From assembly GCF_030272705.1 (NCBI RefSeq), contig NZ_JARFYM010000001.1, positions 124,001 to 188,000 of the forward strand: a DNA stretch of 64,000 bases. Direction: 5' to 3'. Positions 7,022 through 17,275 of this stretch are shown one piece after another (position 1 is the stretch's first letter; every line of letters begins with the position of its first letter). The translations under genes and the position numbers were made by a program. The DNA comes from Rhizobium mayense (GTDB lineage: Bacteria; Pseudomonadota; Alphaproteobacteria; Rhizobiales; Rhizobiaceae). Under the pieces are notes generated by a model that was not told the origin of the DNA, made no database searches, and worked only from the letters and a program-made list of their open reading frames with translations.

Positions 7022-7936
7022 ATGGGTTGGCTGAAGCCCAAGATATCGGATGCGAAGCAGCTTACAATCGATCCGCCGAAGCCGCAGGAGGGCCGGCACG
7101 GCATCGCGATTGCCGTTTGCGTCAAGGATGAGGCGCGCTATATCGAGGAGTGGGTGCGCTTCCACCAGGCCGTCGGTATCCGTCACTTCTATATTTATGA
7201 CAATGGTTCGACAGACGAGACCAACGCCATTCTGCGCGATCTCCTGGATGCCGACACGCTGACGATCATCCCTTGGACGGGACGTATGATCGACGCGACC
7301 ACGGGCGCGCCTTTGAACGGTCAGGTCATCGTCTTTGCCCACGCCATCCTCAATTTCGGCGGCGCATACCGCTGGATGGCCTTCATCGACGTCGACGAAT
7401 TCCTGCTGCCGAAAGAGGGGCGTACGGTGGAGCAGGCGCTCGAAGCCGTGGGCGACTTCCCGAATGTTTCGCTGCCATGGCACATGTTTGCCACCAGCGG
7501 CCATGAAACGCCACCTGGTGGTCCGCTGGCGTTGAACTACACGAGGCGCGGGGCCGATCCAATGACCCGCAAGGAAAATGTCAGTAATTTCAAATGTATC
7601 GTCGATCCCTGCGAGGTGATCGAAGTCAGCGTGCATCAGTTCAAGACACGGGAATTCGGCGATCTGACGGCGAACGATGCCGGAAAGCGTTTCACGCGCC
7701 GCGCACGCAAATCGCCGGATTTCTACTCGAACCGGTTCCTGCAGCTCAATCACTACTACACCAAATCCCGTGAAGAGCTGATGGCGAAGCTGGCGCGCGG
7801 ATGGACCTATGATGCCTCGCCGACCAAGTATCGGGACAAGGTTTTGTCGATCGTCAAAAGCATCGAGGAAGATCTGATCGAGGATCGAGCCATGGTCGAG
7901 TTCATCGAGCGCAACCGTATCGACCTCGGCCAATAA
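7022..7936 (+). CDS. Glycosyltransferase family 2/92-like protein
   Basis: The 304-residue protein contains IAVCVKDEARYIEEWVRFHQ, then HFYIYDNGSTDETNA, and the metal-binding DVDEFLLP at about 122-129. These are the marks of the GT92 (DUF23)/Glyco_tranf_2_4 group, in which a DXD-like motif coordinates the nucleotide-sugar metal ion. It is a cytoplasmic-side enzyme with no membrane segment. It follows the GSGPS protein and converges on lpsB, so it probably adds a sugar to the LPS core. The acceptor is not known. Confidence 0.85.
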   Translation: MGWLKPKISDAKQLTIDPPKPQEGRHGIAIAVCVKDEARYIEEWVRFHQAVGIRHFYIYDNGSTDETNAILRDLLDADTLTIIPWTGRMIDATTGAPLNGQVIVFAHAILNFGGAYRWMAFIDVDEFLLPKEGRTVEQALEAVGDFPNVSLPWHMFATSGHETPPGGPLALNYTRRGADPMTRKENVSNFKCIVDPCEVIEVSVHQFKTREFGDLTANDAGKRFTRRARKSPDFYSNRFLQLNHYYTKSREELMAKLARGWTYDASPTKYRDKVLSIVKSIEEDLIEDRAMVEFIERNRIDLGQ

Positions 7937-7955
7937 GCCCGCCTGTTCAGCGGGC
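7937..7955. terminator. Hairpin between convergent glycosyltransferase genes
   Basis: GCCCGC (7937-7942) pairs with GCGGGC (7950-7955) right at the junction of the two convergent genes and overlaps the stop codon of lpsB. There is no clear T run on either side, so it may act only weakly as a two-way terminator. Confidence 0.4.
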
Positions 7956-9026
7956 AGTGCCGAGCAATTGCCGATAGATGTCGCCGATCGCCGTCGCTTC
8001 CTTTTCGAGCGCAAATTCGCTGCGCACGTGGCGCACGGCGTTTTCACCCTGTTGAAGCGCCTGTTCGGGATTGGCCAGATACCAGGCGATGGCCTTGGTC
8101 AGCGCCTCCTCATCGCCCGCAGGTACGACCGCGCCGGTCTCCCCAGGCAGGATCAACTCGGCATAGGCGCCCGCATCGGAGGCGACGACGGCCGTGCGCG
8201 AGGCCATGGCCTCCAGCGGCGTCAGGCCGAAACCTTCGTTGCGGGAAGGGGCGACGTAAAGTGTCGCCCGGCGATACCAAGGCCTGATATCGTCGACTTC
8301 GCCGAGAAAGCGGATGCGATCATCAAGGCCGGCTTCGGCGACCATCTTTACCAGTTCGTCGCCGAAGCCGCGATGTTCGGCGGTTACCCGGCCGCAGACG
8401 ACGGCGGTCCAGTCCGGGTATCGCGGCAGGAGGTCGATCATCGCCTTGACGAAGAGGTCCGTCCCCTTCTGATGGCGAACGCGACCGAAGCAGCCGATCA
8501 GATAGGTGCCGGGCAGGCCGGTGGAGGCCATGCGATCGCTGGGCACTTCCGGCGGATGAAACATGTTCAGGTCGATGCCGTGCTGGATGACGGTGTGCGG
8601 CACCTGCAGGAAGCTGCCGGATCGGGTGCTTGTGGCGATCACGGCGTCCATGCGGCGGATCAGCCAGCGCGTATAGGCAGTGTGGCGACGCTGGGCGGCT
8701 GACGTGAAGACCAGTTTCAGCGGCATGCGCAGCACGGAGCGCAGCAACAGCCCGACCAGCATCTCGTTATTGCGGCGGGCATGCCAGACACGGACACGAT
8801 GGCGGCGCGGCTTCACCCAGAGGCCGGGAAGCCGCGCCCAGCCAAGCTTGGGCAGATCTTCCGGCAAGCCCGGACCAAGTGTCGCGATATGGCACCCGAG
8901 TTCGATCTGCTTCGGGATCAGCTGCACGATCGTCGAGGTAACGCCGGAGAGCCGGCGTTTGAAGTTCGTCGCAATGACCTCGATCTCGCTGAGATCGCTT
9001 GAGTGCGATGCGTCGCGATCGCGCAC
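7947..9026 (-). CDS. lpsB: LPS core glycosyltransferase LpsB/LpcC (GT4 family)
   Basis: The 359-residue protein is a GT-B fold retaining glycosyltransferase with GCFGRVRHQKGTDLFVKAM as the nucleotide-binding segment and the family EX7E motif in APSRNEGFGLTPLEAMASRTAVV. In R. leguminosarum and S. meliloti the orthologue in this same place next to greA is the mannosyltransferase that extends the Kdo of the LPS inner core and is needed for symbiosis. The start may be a few codons downstream of 9026 (DLSEIEVIATNFKRR is conserved). It ends 6 bp after greA and may be co-transcribed with it. Confidence 0.85.
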   Translation of the reverse strand: MRDRDASHSSDLSEIEVIATNFKRRLSGVTSTIVQLIPKQIELGCHIATLGPGLPEDLPKLGWARLPGLWVKPRRHRVRVWHARRNNEMLVGLLLRSVLRMPLKLVFTSAAQRRHTAYTRWLIRRMDAVIATSTRSGSFLQVPHTVIQHGIDLNMFHPPEVPSDRMASTGLPGTYLIGCFGRVRHQKGTDLFVKAMIDLLPRYPDWTAVVCGRVTAEHRGFGDELVKMVAEAGLDDRIRFLGEVDDIRPWYRRATLYVAPSRNEGFGLTPLEAMASRTAVVASDAGAYAELILPGETGAVVPAGDEEALTKAIAWYLANPEQALQQGENAVRHVRSEFALEKEATAIGDIYRQLLGTAR

Positions 9027-9032
9027 GGGCGA

Positions 9033-9509
9033 TCAGCCCCAGGTGACGGAGAGGATTTCGTAGGCCTTGGCGCCGCCGGGCGCGTTGACCTCGATGGAAT
9101 CGCCGACTTCCTTGCCGATCAGGGCGCGGGCGATTGGCGAGGAGATGGAGATGCGGCCAGCCTTCACGTCGGCTTCCTGATCGCCCACGATCTGATAGAT
9201 CTTCTCTTCCTCGGTGTCCTCGTCGACGAGCTTCACCTTGGCGCCGAACTTGATCTTCGAGCCGGACATCTTGGCGAGATCGATGACTTCGGCGCGCGCC
9301 GTCAGATCTTCGAGTTCGCTGATGCGGCCTTCGTTGTGGCTCTGGGCTTCCTTGGCGGCGTGGTACTCGGCGTTTTCGGAAAGGTCACCATGGGCGCGTG
9401 CTTCCGAAATTGCCTCGATGATTCGCGGGCGCTCTTCCTGCTGACGCCAGCGCAGCTCTTCCTGCAGCTTGACGAACCCGTTCTGCGTCATCGGTACCTT
9501 TTCAACCAT
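9033..9509 (-). CDS. greA: Transcription elongation factor GreA
   Basis: The 158-residue protein has the exact GreA length. It has an N-terminal coiled coil carrying the acidic tip motif [14 protein letters not shown], which enters the RNA polymerase secondary channel to trigger cleavage of backtracked RNA, and a C-terminal FKBP-like domain with [17 protein letters not shown]. The gene before it in its transcription direction is over 250 bp away, so it has its own promoter. Synteny with lpsB is as in other rhizobia. Confidence 0.97.
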   Translation of the reverse strand: MVEKVPMTQNGFVKLQEELRWRQQEERPRIIEAISEARAHGDLSENAEYHAAKEAQSHNEGRISELEDLTARAEVIDLAKMSGSKIKFGAKVKLVDEDTEEEKIYQIVGDQEADVKAGRISISSPIARALIGKEVGDSIEVNAPGGAKAYEILSVTWG

Positions 9510-9764
9510 TTTTCTTGTCCTTCACTCCCTGCGTTGCTCTGTCGCAGACACAAAAGAAAACAGGTCCCGAAGCGGTACTTCGGAACCATACAGAGCCATT
9601 ATTCTGTCATCTATAGCAGATTGCGACAGACGATTTCCAGAAAATTCGGTGACTTATGGCGAGGCCGGCGTTGGCCGATACGCGCTGAAGCCTGATTTTA
9701 TGCACCCGTCCGCCGGCAGTTCGGGGCGCTTGCCAATCCCTAAGCGGGCAGGGAGATGCCTTCG

Positions 9765-11189
9765 CTAGTGCTCCGTCATTCCGCTGATCGGCAGGGCCTC
9801 CGCATTATGGAGTGTCGGCACGATCAAGATAACGCAGGTCGCGGCGATGATGAGGCCGACGGCGGAGATGATGCTCGCAATATGCATGCCGGCGACGAAT
9901 TCGCTGCCGACCGCTGTGCCGATGATGGCGCTGAACAGGGCGACGCCGATCGCGCCGCCGACCTGCCTTGCGGCATTCACAACGCCTGAAGCGATGCCAA
10001 CGGATTGGGGATCGGCATAGGCCAGTGTCGCCGCCATCACCGAGGGGATCGCAAGCGCAATCCCTGCTCCGGCAATCATGAAGGTGGGAGCGACCATGAA
10101 TGCGCTGGCGTCAGGGCCGATGAAACACATGGCGGCATAGCCGATCGTCGCCAATAAGAGGCCGACGATCATGGTCGGACGGATACCGAAATGCGCGGCA
10201 CACCGGCCGGCCGCAACGTTGACGATCATGATCACGGCGCTCATCGGCACAAAGGCGACGCCAGTGGCAAAAGCGGATTTACCCTGCACGGTCTGGAAGA
10301 ACAGGCTGAAGACGAAGATCATTCCATAGAAGACCAGGTTGAGGATAAAGCCTGTGAACGTCGCAACCGTGAAGCCGGTGTTGCGAAACAGTCCAAGCGG
10401 AACCATCGGCTGACGAATGCTGCTCTCGATATAAAGGAAGGCGGCGGCAAACAGGGCGGCTATGATCAGGCCGGCGGCGATCCAGACCCCGCTGCCGGCC
10501 ACATCGGCATGCGAGACGGCGGCTGTCAGGCACGCGAGCGCGGCGGCGGCGGCGAATTGTCCGGCGAGGTCAAAATCGCGCTTCACCCTTGCGAGCAGGG
10601 TCGGGCCGTGACGAAGCGTCAACCAGATGCCGATGATGCCGATCGGCACGTTCATCAGGAAAATCGTTCGCCAGCCGACAAGGCTGATCAAGGCGCCGCC
10701 GACCAGCGGACCGGCGGCGATAGCGAGGCTTCCCGAGCCGGCCCAGAGGCCAACCGCCTTGGCGCGTTCCCGGCTTTCCGGAAAGGCACGTTGGAGCAAT
10801 GCCATGGCGGAAGGCACCAACAATGCCGCTCCCAATCCTTGCGCTACACGCGCCAGAGTGAGGGTCAGGAAGTTCGGGGCTGCGCCGCAGACGAGCGAAG
10901 CAGCAAGGAAAATGCCGAAACCCCAGAGGAAGGTGGCGCGGGCGCCAATGCGGTCGCTGAGCGCGCCGGCGCTGAGGAGGAAAGTGGCATAAGAAAGGGT
11001 GTAGGCGTTCAGCACCCACTGCAATTCTTCGAGCGGGACGCGAAAAGACGATTGCAGCGATTCGACGGCGACGTTGACCACCGAGACATCGAGCGAAACC
11101 AGCATGATGCCGGTCATGGAGGCGAAGAGCACCATGAACGGCCGTGCTTCATTGGAGGCTTCCGCCTCCGCCATTTCTATGTCGGACAT
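9765..11189 (-). CDS. MFS drug exporter, DHA2 (EmrB/QacA) family
   Basis: The 474-residue inner-membrane protein has about fourteen hydrophobic helices. It shows the DHA2 signature LDVSVVNVAVESLQSSF in TM1, motif A at DRIGARATFLWG and motif C-like GPLVGGALISLVGWR. These transporters expel drugs or metabolites using the proton gradient. It stands alone between greA and carB with about 250 bp on each side and no regulator next to it, so its substrate and control are open. Confidence 0.92.
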   Translation of the reverse strand: MSDIEMAEAEASNEARPFMVLFASMTGIMLVSLDVSVVNVAVESLQSSFRVPLEELQWVLNAYTLSYATFLLSAGALSDRIGARATFLWGFGIFLAASLVCGAAPNFLTLTLARVAQGLGAALLVPSAMALLQRAFPESRERAKAVGLWAGSGSLAIAAGPLVGGALISLVGWRTIFLMNVPIGIIGIWLTLRHGPTLLARVKRDFDLAGQFAAAAALACLTAAVSHADVAGSGVWIAAGLIIAALFAAAFLYIESSIRQPMVPLGLFRNTGFTVATFTGFILNLVFYGMIFVFSLFFQTVQGKSAFATGVAFVPMSAVIMIVNVAAGRCAAHFGIRPTMIVGLLLATIGYAAMCFIGPDASAFMVAPTFMIAGAGIALAIPSVMAATLAYADPQSVGIASGVVNAARQVGGAIGVALFSAIIGTAVGSEFVAGMHIASIISAVGLIIAATCVILIVPTLHNAEALPISGMTEH

Positions 11190-11401
11190 TTAACGATGAC
11201 CTGTTTTCCAGGAGAGAAGCGAACGCATGGGAGAGGCGTTCACGCGAGATCTGGCATCGTCTAAACCGATATCGCACCGCGGACTATCCGCTATAAACTG
11301 AAAACACTCTTTAGGAATTGCCGCATAATCGCAGTCTAAATGCGCGGCAGCGAATGTGCCGACCTCCGAGCCTCCATCGAGGGGCGAGCGCTATAAACCG
11401 G

Positions 11402-11435
11402 CGATGACGAGGCCGCTGTGTCGGCCCCGTCATCG
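11402..11435 (-). terminator. Probable terminator hairpin of carB
   Basis: CGATGACGAGGCC (11402-11414) pairs with GGCCCCGTCATCG (11423-11435), 12 of 13 positions, 12 bp past the carB stop. The T tract after it on the minus strand is poor (GGTTTAT), so termination strength is uncertain. Confidence 0.6.
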
Positions 11436-11446
11436 TCAACAACTTC

Positions 11447-14400
11447 TCAGAAGTAGTTCTGCAGAGGCTGGACTTCGAGGTTGCCAGCCTTGAGCGCCTT
11501 GATCGCCATGGCGGCGGCTTCCGCGCCGGCCATGGTGGTGTAGTAGGGCACCTTCTGCATCAGCGTCGCGCGACGGAGTGATTTCGAGTCGGAGATCGCC
11601 TTGTTGCTGTCGGTCGTGTTGATGACGAGCTGAACCTGGCGGTTGCGGATGGCATCCTCGATATGCGGGCGGCCTTCCAGCACCTTATTGATCTTGGTGG
11701 CGCTGATACCCTGTTCGGCCAGATAGCGCTGGGTGCCGCCGGTCGCGAGCACCTTGAAGCCCAGCTCGGTCAACATGCGGATGGCGGGCAGGACACGCGG
11801 CTTGTCGTCGTCGCGCACGGAGACGAAGACGGTTCCGTCACGCGGCAGTTCGACGCCGGCGCCGAGCTGCGACTTGGCGAAGGCCAATGCAAAATCCGTA
11901 TCCAGGCCAATGACTTCGCCGGTCGAGCGCATTTCCGGTCCGAGCAGGATGTCGACGCCCGGGAAGCGAGCGAAGGGGAAGACGGCTTCCTTGACGGCGA
12001 TATGCTTGAGCTTGCGCGGATTCGGCTTTTCGCCATAGGCGGCGAAGGTTGCATCCAGCTTTTCGCCGGCCATGACGCGGGCGGCGATCTTGGCGATCGG
12101 CGCGCCAATGGTCTTGGCGACGAAGGGCACGGTGCGCGAAGCGCGCGGGTTGACTTCCAGCACGTAGACCGTGCCGTCCTTGATTGCGAACTGCACGTTC
12201 ATCAACCCGCCGACGTTTAGCGCCTTTGCCATGGCCTTCGCCTGCCGCTCCAGTTCGTCGATCATGGCAGGAGACAGCGTGCGCGGCGGCAGCGAGCAGG
12301 CCGAGTCGCCCGAATGGATGCCGGCCTCTTCGATATGCTCCATGATGCCGGCAACATAGACGTCGGTGCCGTCGGACAGGCAGTCGACGTCGACTTCGAT
12401 GGCGTTGGTGAGATAGCTGTCGAATAGCAGCGGGTTCTTGCCGAGCAGGGTGTTGATCTGGCCGGTCTTGTCGTTCGGATAACGCTGCTTGATGTCTTCC
12501 GGCACAAGCTCCGGCACGGTGTCGAGAAGATAGGTCTGCAGCATGCTTTCCGAGTGGATGATCTGCATCGCGCGGCCGCCGAGCACATAGGACGGGCGCA
12601 CGACCAGCGGAAAGCCAATTTCGGCGGCGACGAGGCGGGCCTGCTCCACCGAATAGGCGATGCCGTTGTTCGGTTGGTTGAGGTCGAGCTTCATCAACAG
12701 CTTCTGGAAGCGGTCGCGATCCTCGGCAAGGTCGATCGCGTCCGGCGCGGTGCCAAGGATCGGGATGCCGTTCTTTTCCAGGGCTTCCGCAAGCTTCAGC
12801 GGCGTCTGGCCGCCGAACTGGACGATAACGCCGACCAGTTCGCCGTTTTCCTGTTCCATCTTCAGGATTTCGATCACGTCTTCAGCGGTGAGCGGCTCGA
12901 AATAAAGCCGGTCAGAGGTGTCGTAATCCGTTGAGACGGTTTCCGGGTTGCAGTTGATCATGATTGCTTCATAGCCAGCATCCTTCAGCGCGAAGGCCGC
13001 GTGGCAGCAGCAATAGTCGAACTCGATGCCTTGGCCGATACGGTTCGGACCGCCGCCGAGGATGACGACTTTCTTGCGGTCGGAGACCTGCGCTTCGGAG
13101 CGGGCGGTGCCGACGAAGGGCGTTTCATAGGTCGAATACATATAGGCGGTGGGCGAGGCGAACTCGGCGGCGCAAGTGTCGATGCGCTTGAAGACCGGGC
13201 GAACATTTAGGCTGTTGCGCAGCTCCGCCACTTCCTTTGGCCGCTTGCCCGTCAGCGTCGCGAGGCGCGCGTCCGAGAAGCCCATGGCCTTCAGCATGCG
13301 CAGATTGGAGGCATCGTGCGGCAGTCCGTGTTCGCGGATGCGGGCTTCCATGTCGACGATGTTCTTCAGCTGAGCGATAAACCAGGGATCGATCTTGCAG
13401 CCTTCATGCACCTCTTCCGGCGACATGCCGAGGCGCAGCGCCTGGGCAACCATGCGCAGGCGATCCGGCGTCGGCGTGCCGATGGCGGCGCGGATGGCGT
13501 TCTGGCTGCCTTCGCCTTCTTCGGTGCCGGGGATTTCGATCTCATCGAGGCCGGTAAGACCGGTTTCCAGGCCGCGAAGCGCCTTTTGCAGCGATTCCGC
13601 GAAGGTGCGGCCGATCGCCATGACTTCGCCGACCGACTTCATGGCGGTGGTCAGCACCGGCGAGGCGCCCGGGAATTTCTCGAAGGCAAAGCGCGGAATT
13701 TTCGTGACAACGTAATCGATCGACGGTTCGAACGATGCCGGCGTGGCGCCGCCGGTGATGTCGTTTTCGAGTTCGTCCAGCGTATAGCCGATCGCCAGCT
13801 TGGCGGCGACCTTGGCGATCGGGAAGCCGGTGGCCTTCGACGCCAGGGCCGAAGAACGCGACACGCGCGGGTTCATTTCGATGACGACGAGGCGGCCATC
13901 CTTCGGATTGACAGCGAACTGCACGTTTGAGCCGCCTGTCTCGACGCCGATCTCGCGCAGAACCGCGATCGAGGCGTTGCGCATGATCTGGTATTCTTTG
14001 TCGGTCAGGGTCAGCGCCGGGGCAACGGTGATCGAATCGCCGGTATGAACGCCCATCGGGTCGATGTTTTCGATCGAGCAGATGATGATGCAGTTGTCCG
14101 CCTTGTCGCGGACCACTTCCATCTCGAATTCCTTCCAGCCGAGAACCGATTCCTCGATGAGGACTTCCGTCGTCGGGGAGGCGTCGAGGCCACCGCCGAC
14201 GATCTCGAAGAATTCAGAGCGGTTGTAGGCGATGCCGCCGCCGGTGCCGCCGAGCGTGAATGACGGACGGATGATGGCGGGGAGGCCGACATGATCGAGC
14301 GCCTGGGCGGCGACGGCCATGGCGTGGTTCATGTAGCGCTGCTTGCGGTCGCTTTCGCCAAGGTTCCACTGGTTTTCCAGCTCGTCGAGCGCCTTGTCGA

Positions 14401-14932
14401 GTGCTTCACCGGACAGACTGTCGCGTACCTTGGCGCGCTCGGCCTCATGGGCATTGCGGTCCTGCTCCTTGATGTCGGTGGCGTTCGCCAGCATCGAGCG
14501 CGGGGTTTCAAGGCCGATGCGGGCCATGGCTTCGCGGAAGAGGGCGCGGTCTTCGGCCATGTCGATCGCCGCCGGCTTGGCGCCGATCATCTCGACATTG
14601 TAGCGGTCCAGCACACCCATGCGCTTCAGCGAGAGCGCCGTGTTGAGTGCCGTCTGGCCGCCCATGGTCGGCAGCAGCGCATCCGGGCGTTCCTTGGCGA
14701 TGATTTTGGCGACCACTTCCGGCGTGATCGGCTCGACATAGGTCGCGTCCGCCAGGCCCGGATCGGTCATGATCGTTGCGGGATTGGAGTTGACGAGGAT
14801 GACGCGATAGCCTTCCTCTCTGAGCGCCTTGCAGGCTTGCGTACCGGAATAGTCGAACTCACAAGCTTGGCCAATGACAATCGGTCCTGCGCCGATGATG
14901 AGGATCGATTTGATATCTTGGCGCTTCGGCAT
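11447..14932 (-). CDS. carB: Carbamoyl-phosphate synthase large subunit
   Basis: The 1161-residue enzyme makes carbamoyl phosphate from bicarbonate, ATP and ammonia supplied by CarA, feeding arginine and pyrimidine synthesis. It carries two homologous ATP-grasp halves (first from [18 protein letters not shown], second from [18 protein letters not shown]) and a C-terminal allosteric MGS-like domain ([16 protein letters not shown]). It is longer than the E. coli protein by an insertion after [15 protein letters not shown], which is usual in rhizobia. carA lies 9 kb away on the same strand, so the two are separately transcribed. Confidence 0.98.
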   Translation of the reverse strand: MPKRQDIKSILIIGAGPIVIGQACEFDYSGTQACKALREEGYRVILVNSNPATIMTDPGLADATYVEPITPEVVAKIIAKERPDALLPTMGGQTALNTALSLKRMGVLDRYNVEMIGAKPAAIDMAEDRALFREAMARIGLETPRSMLANATDIKEQDRNAHEAERAKVRDSLSGEALDKALDELENQWNLGESDRKQRYMNHAMAVAAQALDHVGLPAIIRPSFTLGGTGGGIAYNRSEFFEIVGGGLDASPTTEVLIEESVLGWKEFEMEVVRDKADNCIIICSIENIDPMGVHTGDSITVAPALTLTDKEYQIMRNASIAVLREIGVETGGSNVQFAVNPKDGRLVVIEMNPRVSRSSALASKATGFPIAKVAAKLAIGYTLDELENDITGGATPASFEPSIDYVVTKIPRFAFEKFPGASPVLTTAMKSVGEVMAIGRTFAESLQKALRGLETGLTGLDEIEIPGTEEGEGSQNAIRAAIGTPTPDRLRMVAQALRLGMSPEEVHEGCKIDPWFIAQLKNIVDMEARIREHGLPHDASNLRMLKAMGFSDARLATLTGKRPKEVAELRNSLNVRPVFKRIDTCAAEFASPTAYMYSTYETPFVGTARSEAQVSDRKKVVILGGGPNRIGQGIEFDYCCCHAAFALKDAGYEAIMINCNPETVSTDYDTSDRLYFEPLTAEDVIEILKMEQENGELVGVIVQFGGQTPLKLAEALEKNGIPILGTAPDAIDLAEDRDRFQKLLMKLDLNQPNNGIAYSVEQARLVAAEIGFPLVVRPSYVLGGRAMQIIHSESMLQTYLLDTVPELVPEDIKQRYPNDKTGQINTLLGKNPLLFDSYLTNAIEVDVDCLSDGTDVYVAGIMEHIEEAGIHSGDSACSLPPRTLSPAMIDELERQAKAMAKALNVGGLMNVQFAIKDGTVYVLEVNPRASRTVPFVAKTIGAPIAKIAARVMAGEKLDATFAAYGEKPNPRKLKHIAVKEAVFPFARFPGVDILLGPEMRSTGEVIGLDTDFALAFAKSQLGAGVELPRDGTVFVSVRDDDKPRVLPAIRMLTELGFKVLATGGTQRYLAEQGISATKINKVLEGRPHIEDAIRNRQVQLVINTTDSNKAISDSKSLRRATLMQKVPYYTTMAGAEAAAMAIKALKAGNLEVQPLQNYF

Positions 14933-15167
14933 GGGCTCACATCCGTTTTTTTTGTTGCGCGAAAACCCGGCCAGGGTGGGAGGTCACCGGCCGAGGCGCA
15001 TGGGCAAACATTTTCAGGCTAGAAGCGGCTTATAGGCAAATGTATTTGCAAACGGAACCCCATAAATCGCGGATTCGACAGGAATCCAGAAGAGAAGGCC
15101 GTTGCGGTGTCTGGCATTGTCGACGCGGGCTTTAACTGCTGGAACTCCGCCGCGTCGCGAATACCCG

Positions 15168-16337
15168 TCAATCCAGTATATAGTGCGGCACAAAACGCGA
15201 GGTGTCGCGTGTGACCGGCGTGTCGTCTTCGCGGATGCCGATGCCGGCCGGCTGTCCGGCGACAATCCAGGAACCGATGACGGTCCAGTCGTCGCCGAAG
15301 CGGGGAAGGAGCCGCATCGCCTGCCTGACATAGCCCTCCGCGCCATAAGGACCGTCGACACGATAGTTACCTCCGTCCGCCTGATGGTTGACGAGCGTCA
15401 CATTGGCGCCCTCGCGGGAGAGCAGCGGCTTGCGGACATATGTCCAGCCTAGGCTTTCGGCGCGGGGATCATCATCGAAATAAGCGGGAAGCAGATTTTC
15501 ATGATCGGGGAACATGTCCCATAGAACCGGCAATAGTCCCTTGTTCGAAAGCGTCAATTTCCACAGGGGCTCGATCACCCTGGTCGGCGTCGCCGGCAAA
15601 TGGCGAGCGAAGGGCTCGCGCACCATGTCCTCCAGCGGATAAAGCTTGAACAAGCAATCGATGCGGCGATCTTGCAAGTCGGTCAGCCAATGTTTGGCAT
15701 CGACCCCGATATCGGCCATGCCGAGCAACGTCGTCTCGCATCCTGCCTGGACGGCGCAGTCGACCAGATAGTTCAGCGTCACCAAATCCTCTTCCGATTC
15801 CAGAATGCCGGCGAAATGCATTCGTCCGGATGGGCCTGTGAGAAACCGTAGGGCATCGATCAGTCGCTCGTGGATCGAGTTGAATTGGTCGGCGGTCCGC
15901 GGGATTTCTCCACGCCCCTTCATATCCTCCAGCCATCGCCACTGGAAGACGGCGCTCTCGAACAAGCTCGTTGGGGTATCCGCGTTGAACTCCAAAAGTT
16001 TCGCCGGTCCATCGCCGCCGTAAGCGAGGTCGAAGCGGCCATAGAGATCGCGCTCCCGGTTGAGCCACGACCGGGCGATGGCGTCATGATATTCCGGCGG
16101 GATCGCCATGCGGGACATCAGACCGGGGTCGGCAACGATCCTGTCGACCGCGCTGTAGCACATTTGCAGCAGCGTGGCGGACGGGTCCTCGAGCCTGGTT
16201 TCGATCTCGTCCAGAGTGAAGAGGTAGGCGTGGCGCTCGTCCCAATAGCGCTCGCCATACATGGAGTGGATGGTAAAGCCGCAGGCCTCGGCATCGGCCT
16301 GCCAATCTGGTCTTTCGTTGACGACCACGCGTTTCAT
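15168..16337 (-). CDS. Glutathionylspermidine synthase-family ATP-grasp protein (YgiC-like)
   Basis: The 389-residue protein belongs to the GSP_synth family (YgiC/YjfC). Visible family segments are ERYWDERHAYLFT, LLEFNADTPTSLFESAVFQW, ILPVLWDMFPDHENLLPAYF and YVRKPLLSREGANVTLV, which carry ATP-grasp nucleotide and Mg-binding residues. True Gsp synthetase joins glutathione to spermidine, but the stand-alone YgiC type lacks the amidase domain and its real product is not proven. It is 10 bp downstream of a YgiB-like lipoprotein gene, reproducing the ygiBC pair of enterobacteria. Confidence 0.88.
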   Translation of the reverse strand: MKRVVVNERPDWQADAEACGFTIHSMYGERYWDERHAYLFTLDEIETRLEDPSATLLQMCYSAVDRIVADPGLMSRMAIPPEYHDAIARSWLNRERDLYGRFDLAYGGDGPAKLLEFNADTPTSLFESAVFQWRWLEDMKGRGEIPRTADQFNSIHERLIDALRFLTGPSGRMHFAGILESEEDLVTLNYLVDCAVQAGCETTLLGMADIGVDAKHWLTDLQDRRIDCLFKLYPLEDMVREPFARHLPATPTRVIEPLWKLTLSNKGLLPVLWDMFPDHENLLPAYFDDDPRAESLGWTYVRKPLLSREGANVTLVNHQADGGNYRVDGPYGAEGYVRQAMRLLPRFGDDWTVIGSWIVAGQPAGIGIREDDTPVTRDTSRFVPHYILD

Positions 16338-16350
16338 CGGCGGCTATTCC

Positions 16351-16947
16351 TCAACCCGCAAGGTGAAAACCGCGGAAGCCCCAGCCGCCGCGTTCCACCG
16401 TTGTCGTCGAACTGGCGGATGGTTTCGAATAGCCGCGCCAGGATTCGCCGCCACTGCCACCGCCGGATGACGAAGAATAGGAGGGCTGGTTGCCATCATC
16501 CTTCTTCCGCGACGCATAATCGGTATTGGCAATAGGCGTGCCGTTGGCGAGGCTTCGCCCGGCGGCGGTCCTGAAATCGCTACTGCCGCGTGGCTGGTAC
16601 AATGCGTTGGCGTTGTAGGTCTGCGTGGCGTTGCCGACGAGGTAGCCGGCCATGAAAGGAATAAAATGGCCCAGGCCGGCACGGTGGGCGTCTGTCGTCG
16701 GCTGGCAATCGTTGACGCCATAGTCCTTTTCACATGCCGCCACCGTTTCGTAGGCCGGTGCATTCTGGAGGCGTTCTTTTTCCGCCGCCGCAAAATCGGA
16801 TCGACACCTCTCCGCCGTATAGGTGTCATCGGCGATGCAGGCATCAACGTCCTTGTAAATCTTGGCGGTGTTATTGTCCTTCTGGCCACAGGCCGTCAGT
16901 GCGGCTGTTCCCATCAGCAGCAGCGACACACTCATCGATCGTTTCAT
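16351..16947 (-). CDS. DUF1190 (YgiB-like) lipoprotein
   Basis: The 198-residue protein starts with a lipoprotein signal peptide ending in the lipobox LTACGQ, so it is probably anchored in the envelope. The middle has regular cysteines (DACIADDTYTAERCRSDF, CEKDYGVNDCQ) typical of DUF1190, and the C-terminus is rich in Ser and Gly. The ATG at 16947 has GAGGG 4 nt upstream; an earlier TTG at 16950 is less likely. It forms an operon with the glutathionylspermidine-synthase-like gene. Function is unknown even in E. coli. Confidence 0.85.
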   Translation of the reverse strand: MKRSMSVSLLLMGTAALTACGQKDNNTAKIYKDVDACIADDTYTAERCRSDFAAAEKERLQNAPAYETVAACEKDYGVNDCQPTTDAHRAGLGHFIPFMAGYLVGNATQTYNANALYQPRGSSDFRTAAGRSLANGTPIANTDYASRKKDDGNQPSYSSSSGGGSGGESWRGYSKPSASSTTTVERGGWGFRGFHLAG

Positions 16948-17275
16948 CAAACCCTCGGCGCATAGCGCATTGTTCTCGCGCCTTTACACTTCAATTATGA
17001 CGCGCATATACCCACTCAACCACAATGCACCGCGAACGCGGAATTGCGGTTGTCTACATGGTTATCAAATGCAACGTATTGGCGCGTGGAAAGACGTAGG
17101 TGGGCGCCGGAGATATTTAAAGAATGCTCGCCCAGATTTTGTTGCTTCCTGAGGTCCGAAGGACACGGTGGTGAAAATTTTCTTTCCGGTTTTCATGATT
17201 TATAGTGGGGCGATGTATTTCAGAATGGGTTAGACTTCGTTCTCTCAAGGACCTGCATCGCTGGGAGGTGCAATC
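16948..17275. other. Intergenic region between divergent ygiB-like and metallopeptidase genes
   Basis: This stretch of about 330 bp should hold the two divergent promoters. The only feature I can point to is the strong ribosome-binding site GGGAGGTG at the right end for the metallopeptidase. No repeat, hairpin or small gene stood out. Confidence 0.5.
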
